From Aeromonas rivuli (GTDB lineage: Bacteria; Pseudomonadota; Gammaproteobacteria; Enterobacterales; Aeromonadaceae), in the NCBI RefSeq assembly GCF_000820045.1, contig NZ_CDBJ01000068.1, positions 88,078 through 152,077 of the forward strand: a stretch of 64,000 nucleotides of DNA. The letters are read 5' to 3'. Below are positions 40,701 to 48,290 of this stretch, piece by piece (position 1 is the stretch's first letter; each line of letters begins with the position of its first letter). The notes beneath the pieces are model-generated. The model was given only the letters and a program-made list of their open reading frames with translations, had not been told where the DNA came from and ran no database searches. The translations under genes and the position numbers were made by a program.

Positions 40701-43700
40701 TCGAGGCTGGCAGTCTGCAGAGTCGTGGTGAGCTGCAAAACGACGGCATCATGCTGGTTGCCGGTCAAGGGGGCCTGAGTGGTGCCCGGCTGGATAACAG
40801 GGGAACCTTGCAAGGGGATGGGCTCACCATCACGAGCGCTCAACTCGATAACCGGGGAGCCTTACTTGCCAATAATCTGGCCATCATCAATACCGGGGTT
40901 CAGAACCGTGGGCGTGTGCAGGGGGGCTCTGTGCGCCTTGAGACACAGTCCCTCGACAATCAGCAGGGCGCCGTGCTGCGAGCACAGAACCAGGGAGACA
41001 TTTCGGCGGCCATACTGAGTAATGCTGGTGAGATATCATCCCGCAACCATTTGATCCTCAAGGGGAATCAGTTCAGCAACTCGGGGCTCGTCAGCGCCAA
41101 TTGGCTGGAGGCCTCTCCATTGGCCCGCCTGGTCAATACAGGCACTCTGTTCGGGCAACAGCTGACCCTGCGCAGTGCCAACTTTTACGCACCCGGCAAG
41201 ATCCTGGCGGGGCAGAAGGCCACGCTGGAGGCAGGCCAGGTAACCGGCATAGGTGAATGGCTATCCGGTGGCGATCTCTCCCTCAAGGTTGGATCCTCCC
41301 TCAATAGTCAGGGCACCCTGAGTGCCAAGGGCATACTGGACTTGCAGGTGCAGGGCAACTGGCAGCATCAGGGACAGTGGGGAGCGGGTCAGCGTTTCAA
41401 TGCAGGCGTCACCGGTCAGCTCACCAATAGCGGGGCTCTGGTGAGTAACGGCGTGATGCAGCTGAGTGCTCAGCGACTGGAGAACAATGGCAGTATCCAA
41501 TCCGGCCAAGGTCTGACTCTGAATAGCCAGGGTGAGCTGCGTAACACCGGACTGATGGCCAGCAACGGGGATATTGGGTGGCAAGGTAATTCCCTTTATA
41601 ACCGAGGGACTATCTATAGTGGTGGAACTCAGAATCTGACGGCAAACAGTAATCTGACTAATGAATACGGTACATTGCTGGCAGAAAAGAGCTCTTATTT
41701 AAAAGTTCATAATGGCAGCATTCTCAACTCGTCAGGAACAATAGAATCTAATGGGGATTTGACGTTATTGGCAGGTAGGGTTGTCAATCAACGAGCTAAG
41801 TTTGTTTCTACTCATGAAGGAGGGGCGGGCAGTCAACCACCTCAAGGCAAGGTGGTTACACCAGAATGGTCCGAAGGTACGGAAGGTCGAGGGGGTGACC
41901 ATGCCGACAGATACTATGTTAGGTTGTCTTATCCAAAGTTCGTAACTGATGCTATCGCAGGTCAAAATATTAAAGTGTCAGACTACTCTTCAGCGGGTAA
42001 AATAAATGCCGCTCGACATTTATCAATATCTTCTGGCGAACTTGTCAATTCATACTCTGATGTATACTCAGGTCAAAATATGAGCCTTGACATAGGTGCG
42101 CTGACAAATAGCTCTTTAGTGGAGGGAAGGACGGAAATAAATTTGGAATATAGGCCTGATGAAGGCTTCAAAACTTCTCAAAAATATGTAGGGGGAAACC
42201 AAGGTTCGAGGCCAAATGTTCCCCATAGTGCTAGGTCCGCAACTTACAAGCTGTACTCTGTAAATGAAGTTCTAATCGGTGAGGGAAGAGTATTCAATAG
42301 TTTCATCTCCGCCGGCGGCAATCTAACCGGCACAGTTGCTGGCATGATTGATAACGTCACCATCAAGGCTCATGCCGGGCCGGTCAGCAGCAGCACTCAA
42401 CGCCCTGGAATGTCACTGCCTCAAGCCCAGGGAGCCGGTGCGGTACCTGGATTGCAGGGGGATGCCCAATATCTGTCACAGGTGCTCAAGCCGGTCGGCC
42501 CCGACAACGGGGTGCCGATGCCGGACTTCCAGTTGCCCTCGGGAGACAAGGGACTCTTTACCATCAATCACAGCGGTGACAGCCCTTATCTGATTGAGGT
42601 CAATCCGCTGCTTGCCAACCTGGGGCAAGCCGGCAACGGCATGATGGAGCGTATCGATGCCGCTCTCCAGCAGCAGTTACAGGGTACTGGGCAGCTCTCC
42701 TTCGATAGCATTTCTGGCAATGGCGGAATAACCCCGGCTAATGGTCAGAACGCGAGCTGGTCGTTGCCTGGGCGTGTGATTGGCGAAACTGCATCCCCCA
42801 ACCTCCAAGACTTGAATAGCGTCAGGCCAGTCAACAATGGCCATGCTACCGTCTCTCAGCAATGGCAGCAGAGCCTGCAACCAGACTTTGACCCCAATGC
42901 ACAGGGTCCTCAGATTGGGTCTGGAGCGACCGGTGTCTCAGGCCAATGGCAACAGAGCCTGCAGCATGGCTGGCAGGGCCAGATCGTCAGCGGCGTGTCG
43001 GTGACGGCGCCCGGCGCCGTGCAGATAAACAACCAGCCCATGCCAGCCCTGGTAACGGCTCCAGTGGTTGAAACCAGCCCGGTTTTGACCCAGGTCGACC
43101 AGTTTCTCGGCTCCAACTATTTTTTCGAACAGGTGAACTTCGCCCCGGAGAAAGACATCAAGCTGCTCGGGGATGCGGCTTTTGATACCCGTGTCATCCG
43201 TGATGCAGTATTGGCTCAGACAGGTCGGCGCTTCATCAACAATGAGATGGGGTCGGATCTGGCCCAGATGCGGGCGCTTATCGACAACGCAGCAAGGAAC
43301 CAACGTGAGCTCGGGCTCTCTCCTGGGGTCGCCTTGACTGCCGCCCAGGTGGCGCAGCTTGGCCGCAGCATGGTGTGGTGGGAGCCTGTCTGGTATCAGG
43401 GCAAGATAGTCTTGGCACCCAAGCTCTATCTGACCGAGGCCGACCAGCGCCACCTCTCCGGTAGCGTCATCACGGCGGGCAATATCGATCTCAGTGCAGG
43501 GGGTATCAACAACAGCGGCACCCTCTTGGCCGATGGCACCCTCTCTCTCAAGAGCGGCAGTACCCTGACCAACCAGGGCGCGCTGCAAGCCGGAAGCGAC
43601 CTCAGCTTGCTGGCGCTGGATGACATTCTCAACCAGGGGCAGATATCCGGCCAGAACGTGACGCTTGCCAGCGCCAACGGCAGCATCATCAACCAGTCCC

Positions 43701-46267
43701 AGACCGCCCAGCGCCATGTGGATGTCAACGGCATCCTCTCCGATGTCTTGAGCAATCAGACCCGCTTTAGCCGCACCGATGTCGGTGACACCGCCAGTAT
43801 CACGTCAATGGGCAATCTGTGGCTGCAGGCGGGGCAGAACATTCAGCTCAGTGCCGCCGAGCTGCTGGCGGGCGATAATATGGCCCTGCAGGCGGGTAAC
43901 GATATCACCATCGGCAGCCTTGAGAATCGCCACATCTGGGAGGCGGGACAAAACCGCTTCTCACGCATCGACCAGCTGATGAGCGAGCTCAACGCCGGTG
44001 GCAACCTCTCTCTCAGTGCCGGTAATGACCTGAGCCTGGTGGCCTCAACGGCCGAGGCCAAGGGCGATGTAAACCTGAGTGCAGGCAATAATCTGGTACT
44101 GGCCAGCGAAGCGAACCAGACCAGTGACGATATACGCAAGGGCAACAAACACACCATCGACCGCACCACTACCCAGGTGGGTGCGACTATCTCTGGCGAT
44201 AACGTGAGCCTGAGCGCAGGCAACAACCTGCTGGCCCAGGCCAGCATCATCGAGGCGCAAGGCAATGCCAGCCTGCAAGCCGGTGGCGAGCTGCAACTGC
44301 TCACCGCAGACAACGAGGTCTACCACTTCGAAAAGAGCAAGAGCAGCAGTACCTTTGGCTCCAAAAGCAAAGAGGTAGAGCAACGTGATAGCAGAGCTCA
44401 GGGAACGACCATCATGGCGGGGGGCGATGTCACCCTGACCAGCCAGGGAGACATGACCCTTAAAGGCAGCAACATCAAGGCAGAGGAAACCTTGCACCTT
44501 AACACGGAGGGCATGCTTAACTTGCTCACCGCCACCGATGAGCACTTCTATCGCAAGGATGAGAAGAAGAGCGGTGTCATGGTGAAGATGTCCGGGGAGG
44601 GGGAGACCAGCACTAACGAGCGTCAGAACCAACTCAGTGCCGCCGCCATCAAGGTTCATGCAGGGGAAGGTGTCTTGTTGCAGGTGGGGCAGCGGGAGGG
44701 TGAAAGCCTGCAGGCGCGGCTGGATACATTGGCGACGCAACCCGGCATGGAATGGGTCAAGCAGCTGGAACAGCTGCCGGATGTGCAGCGCCAGGCGGTA
44801 CAAGAAGCGTTTGATGAGTGGCACTACAGCCAGCAGAGCCTGGGGCCTGCGGCGGCGGCCATCATCGCCATCGCGCTTGCCGTCGTGACGGCTGGGGCGG
44901 GGGCCGCGGCCCTGGCCGCGGCACAAGGGGTCGCAACTACTGCCGTGACAGGGGCGACGGCGGCCATGGCCAATGCCGCCATGAGTACGCTGATCAGTCA
45001 AGCGGCCTTGTCTACCATCAACAACGGCGGGGATCTGGGGGCGGTTCTGAAAGAGATGGGCAGCAGCGCCAATATCCGTCAGCTGGCCACCTCGGTGGCG
45101 ACGGCGGGGGCCTTGAGTGGCTTTAACGAATGGGCTGGCTTGTCAAGCGGTGCCCCCAACGCTCCGGCGCCCTATGCCCAGCCGGGAGCGGCAGAGATGT
45201 TCTCCTGGGATACTTTCAACCGAGTTACCAGCAACGCCGGGATCACGGCCGGAATAGATAGCACCATCAATGGCTCCCACTTTGCAGACAGCTTCAAAGC
45301 CAGCCTGCTGGCCAATATTCAGGGGGAAGTGGGCCAGTCCACCGCCAACTGGATAGGGGATAATGGGGACGTTCTGGGTAAGGCGGGCAAGACGGTTGCC
45401 CACGGGGTCACCAGCGGCGCCATTGCCGAGATCACCGGTGGCAAGTTTGCGGCGGGGGCGGCAGGGGGCGCCATGTCGGAGTGGAGCAGCGGCTGGGTCA
45501 GCCAGACCTTTACCAACCCGGAAGCCCAGGTTGGGTTGAGTCAGATCCTGGGCGGCTTGGCCGCAGTGGCAGTGACCGGCGATCAACACGAGTTCAATAC
45601 CGGCGCAGACCGGGCGGAGACGGTGTATCGGTACAATGCGATGGCTCATACGTTGGCCGGATTGAAAGCACGCGATCCTGAGCAATTTTCCAAGTTAATG
45701 AAGGCAAAGCAAGATCAGTTCCGTGTCTGTGGTGAATCTACAGAGTGCAAGAATGTTGCGATAGCCAGTTTTGGTGTACTGGGTCTTCCATTACTGTCAT
45801 CCGAACTGCTACTGGTTGCGGGGATTGGAGGCAGTGCAAGTACGGGCTTTCAGTTGTGGGCAAGCGGTGGCGATATCAGTAAGGTAGATGCCAGTGATGC
45901 GGTATTTGCGGCTTATTTGAGTGCAGCTACAGCGGGCTGGGGATTTTGGCCAACAGTGGGGGCAAACGGTGCTGGGGGGGCATACATGAGCTACCTGAAA
46001 GGAGAGGACCCGCTTACTGGTGGTATTGCAAGTGGTGTTGGTGCCAGTATTGGGTACGGTGTGGGTAAAGTGATTGAGGTGCCCTTGAATGGCGTATTTA
46101 ATCCCAATTGGAAGAATTATGAATGGGTTGATTTAGGTTTTGGGATAAGTAAGCCGCTTGAAGCTAGCTCAGTACCAAGTACAGTTGGTAACGTCATTAA
46201 CTCTGGCTTTTCAGAGGCATTTTCTGACGAGACTAAAAAAATAGTTAAGGAAGCGCCTCATGATTAA
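34772..46267 (+). CDS. cdiA: CdiA-like contact-dependent inhibition exoprotein (TpsA), 3831 residues
   Basis: The ATG 34772 has AAGGA upstream and begins MTTKTIRQPQLSL, with an extended signal peptide ending about PAFA. Residues about 36-310 are the TPS secretion domain (VVANPNGLTCDGCGF; GMYAGTIRLVSTEQGVGVN). A very long array of hemagglutinin (FHA) repeats follows to about 2290, then an AT-rich, dissimilar block (about 2290-2510), a Pro/Gln-rich part with QWQQSLQ repeated, and the conserved FFEQVNFAPEKDIKLLGD block (about 2782) starting the second FHA region. A hydrophobic Ala/Gly/Val segment (about 3360-3395), a DUF637-like pre-toxin and a variable C-terminal toxin (from about 3620) complete it. 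The toxin has several hydrophobic Gly-rich stretches and ends SDETKKIVKEAPHD. An immunity gene overlaps the stop. Confidence 0.9.
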   Translation: MTTKTIRQPQLSLVCRALVYQTCLMMVLQPAHPAFAAGIAVATGNTSLNQAGNGVPIVDIATPNGAGVSHNRYTDFNVGQVGAILNNATGQLTQTQLGGLIQNNPHLNGQAASLIINEVVGANPSQLRGYLEIAGQQAGVVVANPNGLTCDGCGFINTPNVTLSTGKPVLDAHGQLQALDVKRGTLTVGGKGLDASHQASVDLIARAVHLNGALHGKEVNVIAGANQVNRQTGEIRAQAGEGPAPEVAIDTAALGGMYAGTIRLVSTEQGVGVNLANAVASQGDLTLDASGKIRLRNSSSAGALRVAGRDDVALTGKVQAGGSAQIGAAGTLSVQNADIQAAQDARLAGKSLRLDQSNLTSGGTLALQADEGLTLAGGKSQANVIDANARNMNTHTEMTAKRVVLAADDLVQAGELQGDSVSLTGKSVRNHGKVKAGQTLNVQSQHLDNKGLLKSGQALTVTLNDSGSNDGLLSSAGSLEIRAGDEWQQGSQGKSESGTKTTLQAGRAALEGEVTAQRLEVNAEDLTVGGKVRGKEVQLAAGKLSNQGEVQAGQTLSWQGRELENSGSLQGDKHLVLKGDSLSNRGSLAGGDTLAVEAGKLTNGGRIASQDVAIDAHQLTSDGTLLGVSRLVLDGDELVLAGQQLTDGELQLGSRLLQLSGQTLVGGKAQVTAEKGEFDGLLKAQSLVLAVNQAKSDGKLHSREGIAWLGQELTTGPDSELIANQSVTLTGQMLTLGGTVGAGNALNIQGKEVSQSGILVSGQAMTIKADDLSLAGQVQGQSVQLTSDRGHQSGRLLASDNLVWQSTQLEGNGWMQAGADLTLSGDTLIHKGTALAQGHMALDFAELSSQGGLLARDMTLTGSRLILDGALETTQGAHLQGNTLQLGGESRIGTDLTLGATLLSLSGTLQVGGTLQLRAKEANLGGELEVGEGLNVKAQTLRSAGKVLAKQADIEADQWDLLGSLTADDALVWRGTRLTQQDKGVLQAGGKLSLAGDAVNLAGTLAAKGNVGITAGNYVQLGTLNTTQDLSIKADKLQLGGSTQARMAALQSREGLSSGQHLISDGFTWQSDLLTNKGWLQAGKDLTLTTRTLDNDGTLIAGGKHSIEAQEHLTNLGSLAGNQLSLTSKELQNSGLLQGKQGVELSAERATLTGRLTSQGAVQLGASLLTLGGNTDIGGSLTLKGDEQQLSGNWRVGGLLHSTGKKLTLDGDWQASQWQLLADSLVNKGRLASEQAANFTVGEVHNQQGATLVAGGPLTLVGTSLLQEGSWLGAGDQSIKVDDVQQHGQWVSDGALQMEGSQFNNSGALRAASMGLAFDQLTNRGRMESLGEFGWEGKQWHNLGTLIAGGATLSGQHLINSGDVGVHRLTMKASDRLVNNGVLVGKDQFNLTAATLDSQGDMLSSGDLALGADSLTLGGLTQAKNQLALTAGQASLAGNVVADRLQWGGQHLIMGGTTVAREAELTGSQISLEGTLKGDRQTLEASTLTTGKASSLLARDNQQLKADQMTLQGSIVAGLQQNILATALTQQGVLASGGSLALQVANTLHNEGKISSETLALEAGHIDNGGALVSKRALVLQTGDLINRGHWQSDQGITLTASRLLNSGSWISGLAQSLTLGELDNSGTLQSGSIMTLTAQHLDSRGKLLANRDMSLTADEIILESGSTTASNGRLTLNAADVSSAGMLSAADDLSWQGQRFNHRGTTVTDGALRLEGETLTLDGALQGETVALDTNSLTTGGSLNSQGDLVVNARGAIQHGGQLQGGNLVLNSASWQGAGTLGSNGTLTLRTGQLQQQGPWRILGVTDIQADTVTINGSLISGGDLTLLSRGDLDSKSGSQLVSGGNLSVEGKLLTQQGLWQSERAMQVKGSSFEQQGDMLAGTDLGLRSGSWQQSGKTRASGTLNATFTENSVLAGTVQADGGILLSAPSLTLKGTLASKGNVNLTTASQLTQLGNLLSGGELALGAARIDQQGRIEAGSLQSRGELQNDGIMLVAGQGGLSGARLDNRGTLQGDGLTITSAQLDNRGALLANNLAIINTGVQNRGRVQGGSVRLETQSLDNQQGAVLRAQNQGDISAAILSNAGEISSRNHLILKGNQFSNSGLVSANWLEASPLARLVNTGTLFGQQLTLRSANFYAPGKILAGQKATLEAGQVTGIGEWLSGGDLSLKVGSSLNSQGTLSAKGILDLQVQGNWQHQGQWGAGQRFNAGVTGQLTNSGALVSNGVMQLSAQRLENNGSIQSGQGLTLNSQGELRNTGLMASNGDIGWQGNSLYNRGTIYSGGTQNLTANSNLTNEYGTLLAEKSSYLKVHNGSILNSSGTIESNGDLTLLAGRVVNQRAKFVSTHEGGAGSQPPQGKVVTPEWSEGTEGRGGDHADRYYVRLSYPKFVTDAIAGQNIKVSDYSSAGKINAARHLSISSGELVNSYSDVYSGQNMSLDIGALTNSSLVEGRTEINLEYRPDEGFKTSQKYVGGNQGSRPNVPHSARSATYKLYSVNEVLIGEGRVFNSFISAGGNLTGTVAGMIDNVTIKAHAGPVSSSTQRPGMSLPQAQGAGAVPGLQGDAQYLSQVLKPVGPDNGVPMPDFQLPSGDKGLFTINHSGDSPYLIEVNPLLANLGQAGNGMMERIDAALQQQLQGTGQLSFDSISGNGGITPANGQNASWSLPGRVIGETASPNLQDLNSVRPVNNGHATVSQQWQQSLQPDFDPNAQGPQIGSGATGVSGQWQQSLQHGWQGQIVSGVSVTAPGAVQINNQPMPALVTAPVVETSPVLTQVDQFLGSNYFFEQVNFAPEKDIKLLGDAAFDTRVIRDAVLAQTGRRFINNEMGSDLAQMRALIDNAARNQRELGLSPGVALTAAQVAQLGRSMVWWEPVWYQGKIVLAPKLYLTEADQRHLSGSVITAGNIDLSAGGINNSGTLLADGTLSLKSGSTLTNQGALQAGSDLSLLALDDILNQGQISGQNVTLASANGSIINQSQTAQRHVDVNGILSDVLSNQTRFSRTDVGDTASITSMGNLWLQAGQNIQLSAAELLAGDNMALQAGNDITIGSLENRHIWEAGQNRFSRIDQLMSELNAGGNLSLSAGNDLSLVASTAEAKGDVNLSAGNNLVLASEANQTSDDIRKGNKHTIDRTTTQVGATISGDNVSLSAGNNLLAQASIIEAQGNASLQAGGELQLLTADNEVYHFEKSKSSSTFGSKSKEVEQRDSRAQGTTIMAGGDVTLTSQGDMTLKGSNIKAEETLHLNTEGMLNLLTATDEHFYRKDEKKSGVMVKMSGEGETSTNERQNQLSAAAIKVHAGEGVLLQVGQREGESLQARLDTLATQPGMEWVKQLEQLPDVQRQAVQEAFDEWHYSQQSLGPAAAAIIAIALAVVTAGAGAAALAAAQGVATTAVTGATAAMANAAMSTLISQAALSTINNGGDLGAVLKEMGSSANIRQLATSVATAGALSGFNEWAGLSSGAPNAPAPYAQPGAAEMFSWDTFNRVTSNAGITAGIDSTINGSHFADSFKASLLANIQGEVGQSTANWIGDNGDVLGKAGKTVAHGVTSGAIAEITGGKFAAGAAGGAMSEWSSGWVSQTFTNPEAQVGLSQILGGLAAVAVTGDQHEFNTGADRAETVYRYNAMAHTLAGLKARDPEQFSKLMKAKQDQFRVCGESTECKNVAIASFGVLGLPLLSSELLLVAGIGGSASTGFQLWASGGDISKVDASDAVFAAYLSAATAGWGFWPTVGANGAGGAYMSYLKGEDPLTGGIASGVGASIGYGVGKVIEVPLNGVFNPNWKNYEWVDLGFGISKPLEASSVPSTVGNVINSGFSEAFSDETKKIVKEAPHD
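41640..42310 (+). other. AT-rich, non-repetitive block in CdiA, candidate receptor-binding domain
   Basis: Between the FHA repeats and the Pro/Gln-rich region, about 220 codons (residues about 2290-2512) show A/T-rich codon use (for example Lys AAA, Asn AAT, Leu TTA) and no FHA repeat pattern, in contrast to the G/C-rich neighbours. In characterised CdiA proteins the receptor-binding domain lies between FHA-1 and the YP domain. The position fits; exchange between strains is inferred. Confidence 0.55.
45306..45640 (+). repeat. Pre-toxin repeat, copy 1 (within cdiA)
   Basis: It begins CTGCTGGCCAATATTCAGGG (LLANIQG) and runs to the ETVYRYN codons. Two further copies start at 46791 and 48291, with high nucleotide identity over the ITGGKFAA and SEWSSGWVSQTFTNP segments. 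These give long homologous tracts for recombination that would swap toxin/immunity modules. Confidence 0.85.
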
Positions 46268-46505
46268 AAATAAATTTTCACAACTGGTTTTCTTTATATT
46301 TATATTGTTCGCATGCTCATTGCTAACTGCTGTCGCTTTTGGTGCTGGAGGCATTGCCATGAAGTCCTTTGTATACCTCATTTACGGCTCGGATTTCGAT
46401 GCGATAGATGTGTTTTTATTTTTCTGTAAAAAAGGTGCTGTTGTTGGAGTGGTGGCGGTCTTATCAGCTTCATTGTTAGTTTTATATAAAAACAAGGGAG
46501 GTTGA
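46260..46505 (+). CDS. cdiI: Probable CdiI immunity protein, small membrane protein
   Basis: This 81-residue protein (MIKNKFSQLVFFIF) overlaps the cdiA stop by 8 bases. It has two hydrophobic helices (about 7-30 and 58-75) and a short basic tail KNKGG. Position and translational coupling make it the immunity partner of the CdiA C-terminal toxin. A membrane-embedded immunity protein fits a toxin acting on the inner membrane, as the hydrophobic toxin domain also suggests. Base composition is AT-rich, unlike the housekeeping genes. I recognise no family. Confidence 0.75.
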   Translation: MIKNKFSQLVFFIFILFACSLLTAVAFGAGGIAMKSFVYLIYGSDFDAIDVFLFFCKKGAVVGVVAVLSASLLVLYKNKGG

Positions 46506-46559
46506 AGTGTAATACACTGATGAAAAATAAAAGGCTTACAAGAAAATTTTATATCATTA

Positions 46560-46655
46560 TCAGTTTGGCATGAGGTCGTAGACTCGATTCATGTACATCT
46601 CATACTGTTGGGCTAAATCTTGTTGGTTAGTGTTGAATGCAGTGAAGCCCAACGC
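46560..46655 (-). pseudogene. Short reading-frame remnant of unknown origin
   Basis: About 31 codons are open on the minus strand, reading GFTAFNTNQQDLAQQYEMY and ending VYDLMPN followed by a stop. The composition looks like real protein, but no start with a ribosome site is seen and the source is not recognised. It lies in the AT-rich gap before the first orphan module and may be a scar of an inserted gene or element. Confidence 0.3.
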
Positions 46656-46787
46656 TTACCGCGAAGATGATTTTATTTTCGGCCAGTAAAGGCGCAACGT
46701 TGGCAATATTGGCTTAGAACGCCACTTTTCAATCAGCGTCAACCACAAGGCATTAATACTGCTCTTTAAAAATTAGAACCTACCTTT

Positions 46788-48011
46788 TTGCTGGCCAATA
46801 TTCAGGGGGAAGTCGGGCAATCCACGGCGAATGTCATCGGCGACAATAGCGAGGTGCTTGGCCAGGCGGGCAAGATGGTTGCCCACGGGGTCACCAGCGG
46901 CGCCATTGCAGAGATCACCGGTGGCAAGTTTGCGGCGGTGGCGGCGGGGGGCGCCATATCGGAATGGAGTAGCGGCTGGGTCAGCCAGACCTTTACCAAC
47001 CCGGAGGCGCAGATTGGGTTGAGTCAGATCCTGGGCGGCTTGGCCGCAGTGGCAGTGACTGGCGATCAACACGAGTTCAATACCGGCGCAGGCAGGGCGG
47101 AGACGGTTCATCGCTACAACTATTTGAGCCACCAACAGAAAGATATTCGTGAACAGGATTTCGCCTCGTGTCAGGGGGAATTGCTGTGTGTCGCCCAGCA
47201 TGGTGCCAAGTGGGATGCCATCAGTGCGTTACAAGAGACCAGCTACGGTGCGGGCTTATTGGTAGGCGTACCAGCAGGCATGGTGGATAGTGTACAAGGG
47301 TTGGTGCAACTGGGGCTGAACCCTGCGCAAACGTTGGATGCCATAAAAAGTCTGATCACCAGTGGCGATCTGCTTGGTAACGTGACCGATGCGGTAAAGC
47401 AGAATTACCTGGCCCGAGTTGAGGCTGCGGAGGCCCAATACCAGAAGGCCGGAGCCAGTGGCTCGTTCAATGCCAGTGTGGAGTATGGCAAACTACTGGC
47501 CGAGGGGGCTTCGCTGGTCGCTGGGGGTGTTGGTGCAATCAAAGGCGCAGCGCTGCTGACCGAGAAAATCACAGCTAAGTTGGTGAGGGAGGGAGTTGGT
47601 CAGACTGTAACTGCAGGATCAAAAGGCGTAGGGCAAATAGTTGCGCAGTATGGACCAATCAATCAAGGTTCTTTGCCTAAAGGCATTGCAGATACATTTC
47701 GTAGTGGTACGTATTCTGAGATTGTCACACAACAACCGACCACGCTGTACAGGGTCTATGGTGGCACAGCTCAGGAGTTAGGAGGGTATTGGACAACAAC
47801 GCCCCCATCCGGACCTGTTCAATCAATCATTGACAGCGCTCTGAACCCTAAATGGGGAAATACAGCTACGAATGTTGTAAAAATTGAAGTACCGAAAGGA
47901 ATAAAATACTTTGAGGGCATTGCTGCTCCTCAAGGGGGATTGGTCGGTGGTGGTAACCAAGTACTTTTCCCAAAAGATTTTAAAATAGACCCTTCTTGGA
48001 TAAAAGAATGA
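46788..48011 (+). CDS. Orphan CdiA-CT module 1 with TNT/ADP-ribosyltransferase-like toxin
   Basis: These 407 codons are open from TTG 46788, with no ribosome site, so it is probably silent until recombined onto cdiA. Residues 1-107 match the CdiA pre-toxin. HRYNYLSHQQ sits where other CdiA proteins have the VENN motif, and a Gly/Ala-rich pre-toxin helix region follows (to about 275). The last about 110 residues are the toxin: TLYRVYGG (Arg about 320), GGYWTTTPPSG and, near the end, GIAAPQGG and GGGNQVLFPK (Gln about 390). That R...G-Y/W...GGG-Q pattern resembles the TNT NAD-glycohydrolase/ART fold; this is an inference from motifs only. Confidence 0.7.
   Translation: MLANIQGEVGQSTANVIGDNSEVLGQAGKMVAHGVTSGAIAEITGGKFAAVAAGGAISEWSSGWVSQTFTNPEAQIGLSQILGGLAAVAVTGDQHEFNTGAGRAETVHRYNYLSHQQKDIREQDFASCQGELLCVAQHGAKWDAISALQETSYGAGLLVGVPAGMVDSVQGLVQLGLNPAQTLDAIKSLITSGDLLGNVTDAVKQNYLARVEAAEAQYQKAGASGSFNASVEYGKLLAEGASLVAGGVGAIKGAALLTEKITAKLVREGVGQTVTAGSKGVGQIVAQYGPINQGSLPKGIADTFRSGTYSEIVTQQPTTLYRVYGGTAQELGGYWTTTPPSGPVQSIIDSALNPKWGNTATNVVKIEVPKGIKYFEGIAAPQGGLVGGGNQVLFPKDFKIDPSWIKE
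46791..47610 (+). repeat. Pre-toxin repeat, copy 2 (first orphan module)
   Basis: It shares the LLANIQG-to-ETVHRYN segment with cdiA. From about 47110 to 47610 it continues in a second shared segment (RYNYLSHQQKDIREQDF through LLTEKITAK) that is present in the other orphan module but not in cdiA. Confidence 0.85.
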
Positions 48012-48244
48012 AAAACTGTAATTGGGAAGTCATAGATGGATTTTCATCTCCTTGGGAGTATGAGCGGTTCACAATCTGGATAAACAGTCAGGTTACAGCT
48101 GGACTGGCAATTCAAGTGTCAGTTCAGGAATATTATGCAGGATCTGCTTTTGATGAAAAATGGTTTAAATGTCTCAGCTCATCTGATATTTGGAGATTAG
48201 TTTCGCCTCAGGCTCCATTTCATGGTTATTGGGGGCCAGTATAG
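48008..48244 (+). CDS. Probable immunity protein for orphan toxin 1
   Basis: This 78-residue protein (MKNCNWEVIDGFSSPWEYE) has an ATG that overlaps the toxin stop as ATGA. It is soluble, acidic and Trp-rich, ending WRLVSPQAPFHGYWGPV. Adjacent overlapping position and AT-rich composition are typical of polymorphic-toxin immunity genes. The family is not recognised with certainty. Confidence 0.65.
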   Translation: MKNCNWEVIDGFSSPWEYERFTIWINSQVTAGLAIQVSVQEYYAGSAFDEKWFKCLSSSDIWRLVSPQAPFHGYWGPV

Positions 48245-48290
48245 TCCCTATTAGTGAAGAATTATCGAGCGCATAGGCTTTGGTGATGGC

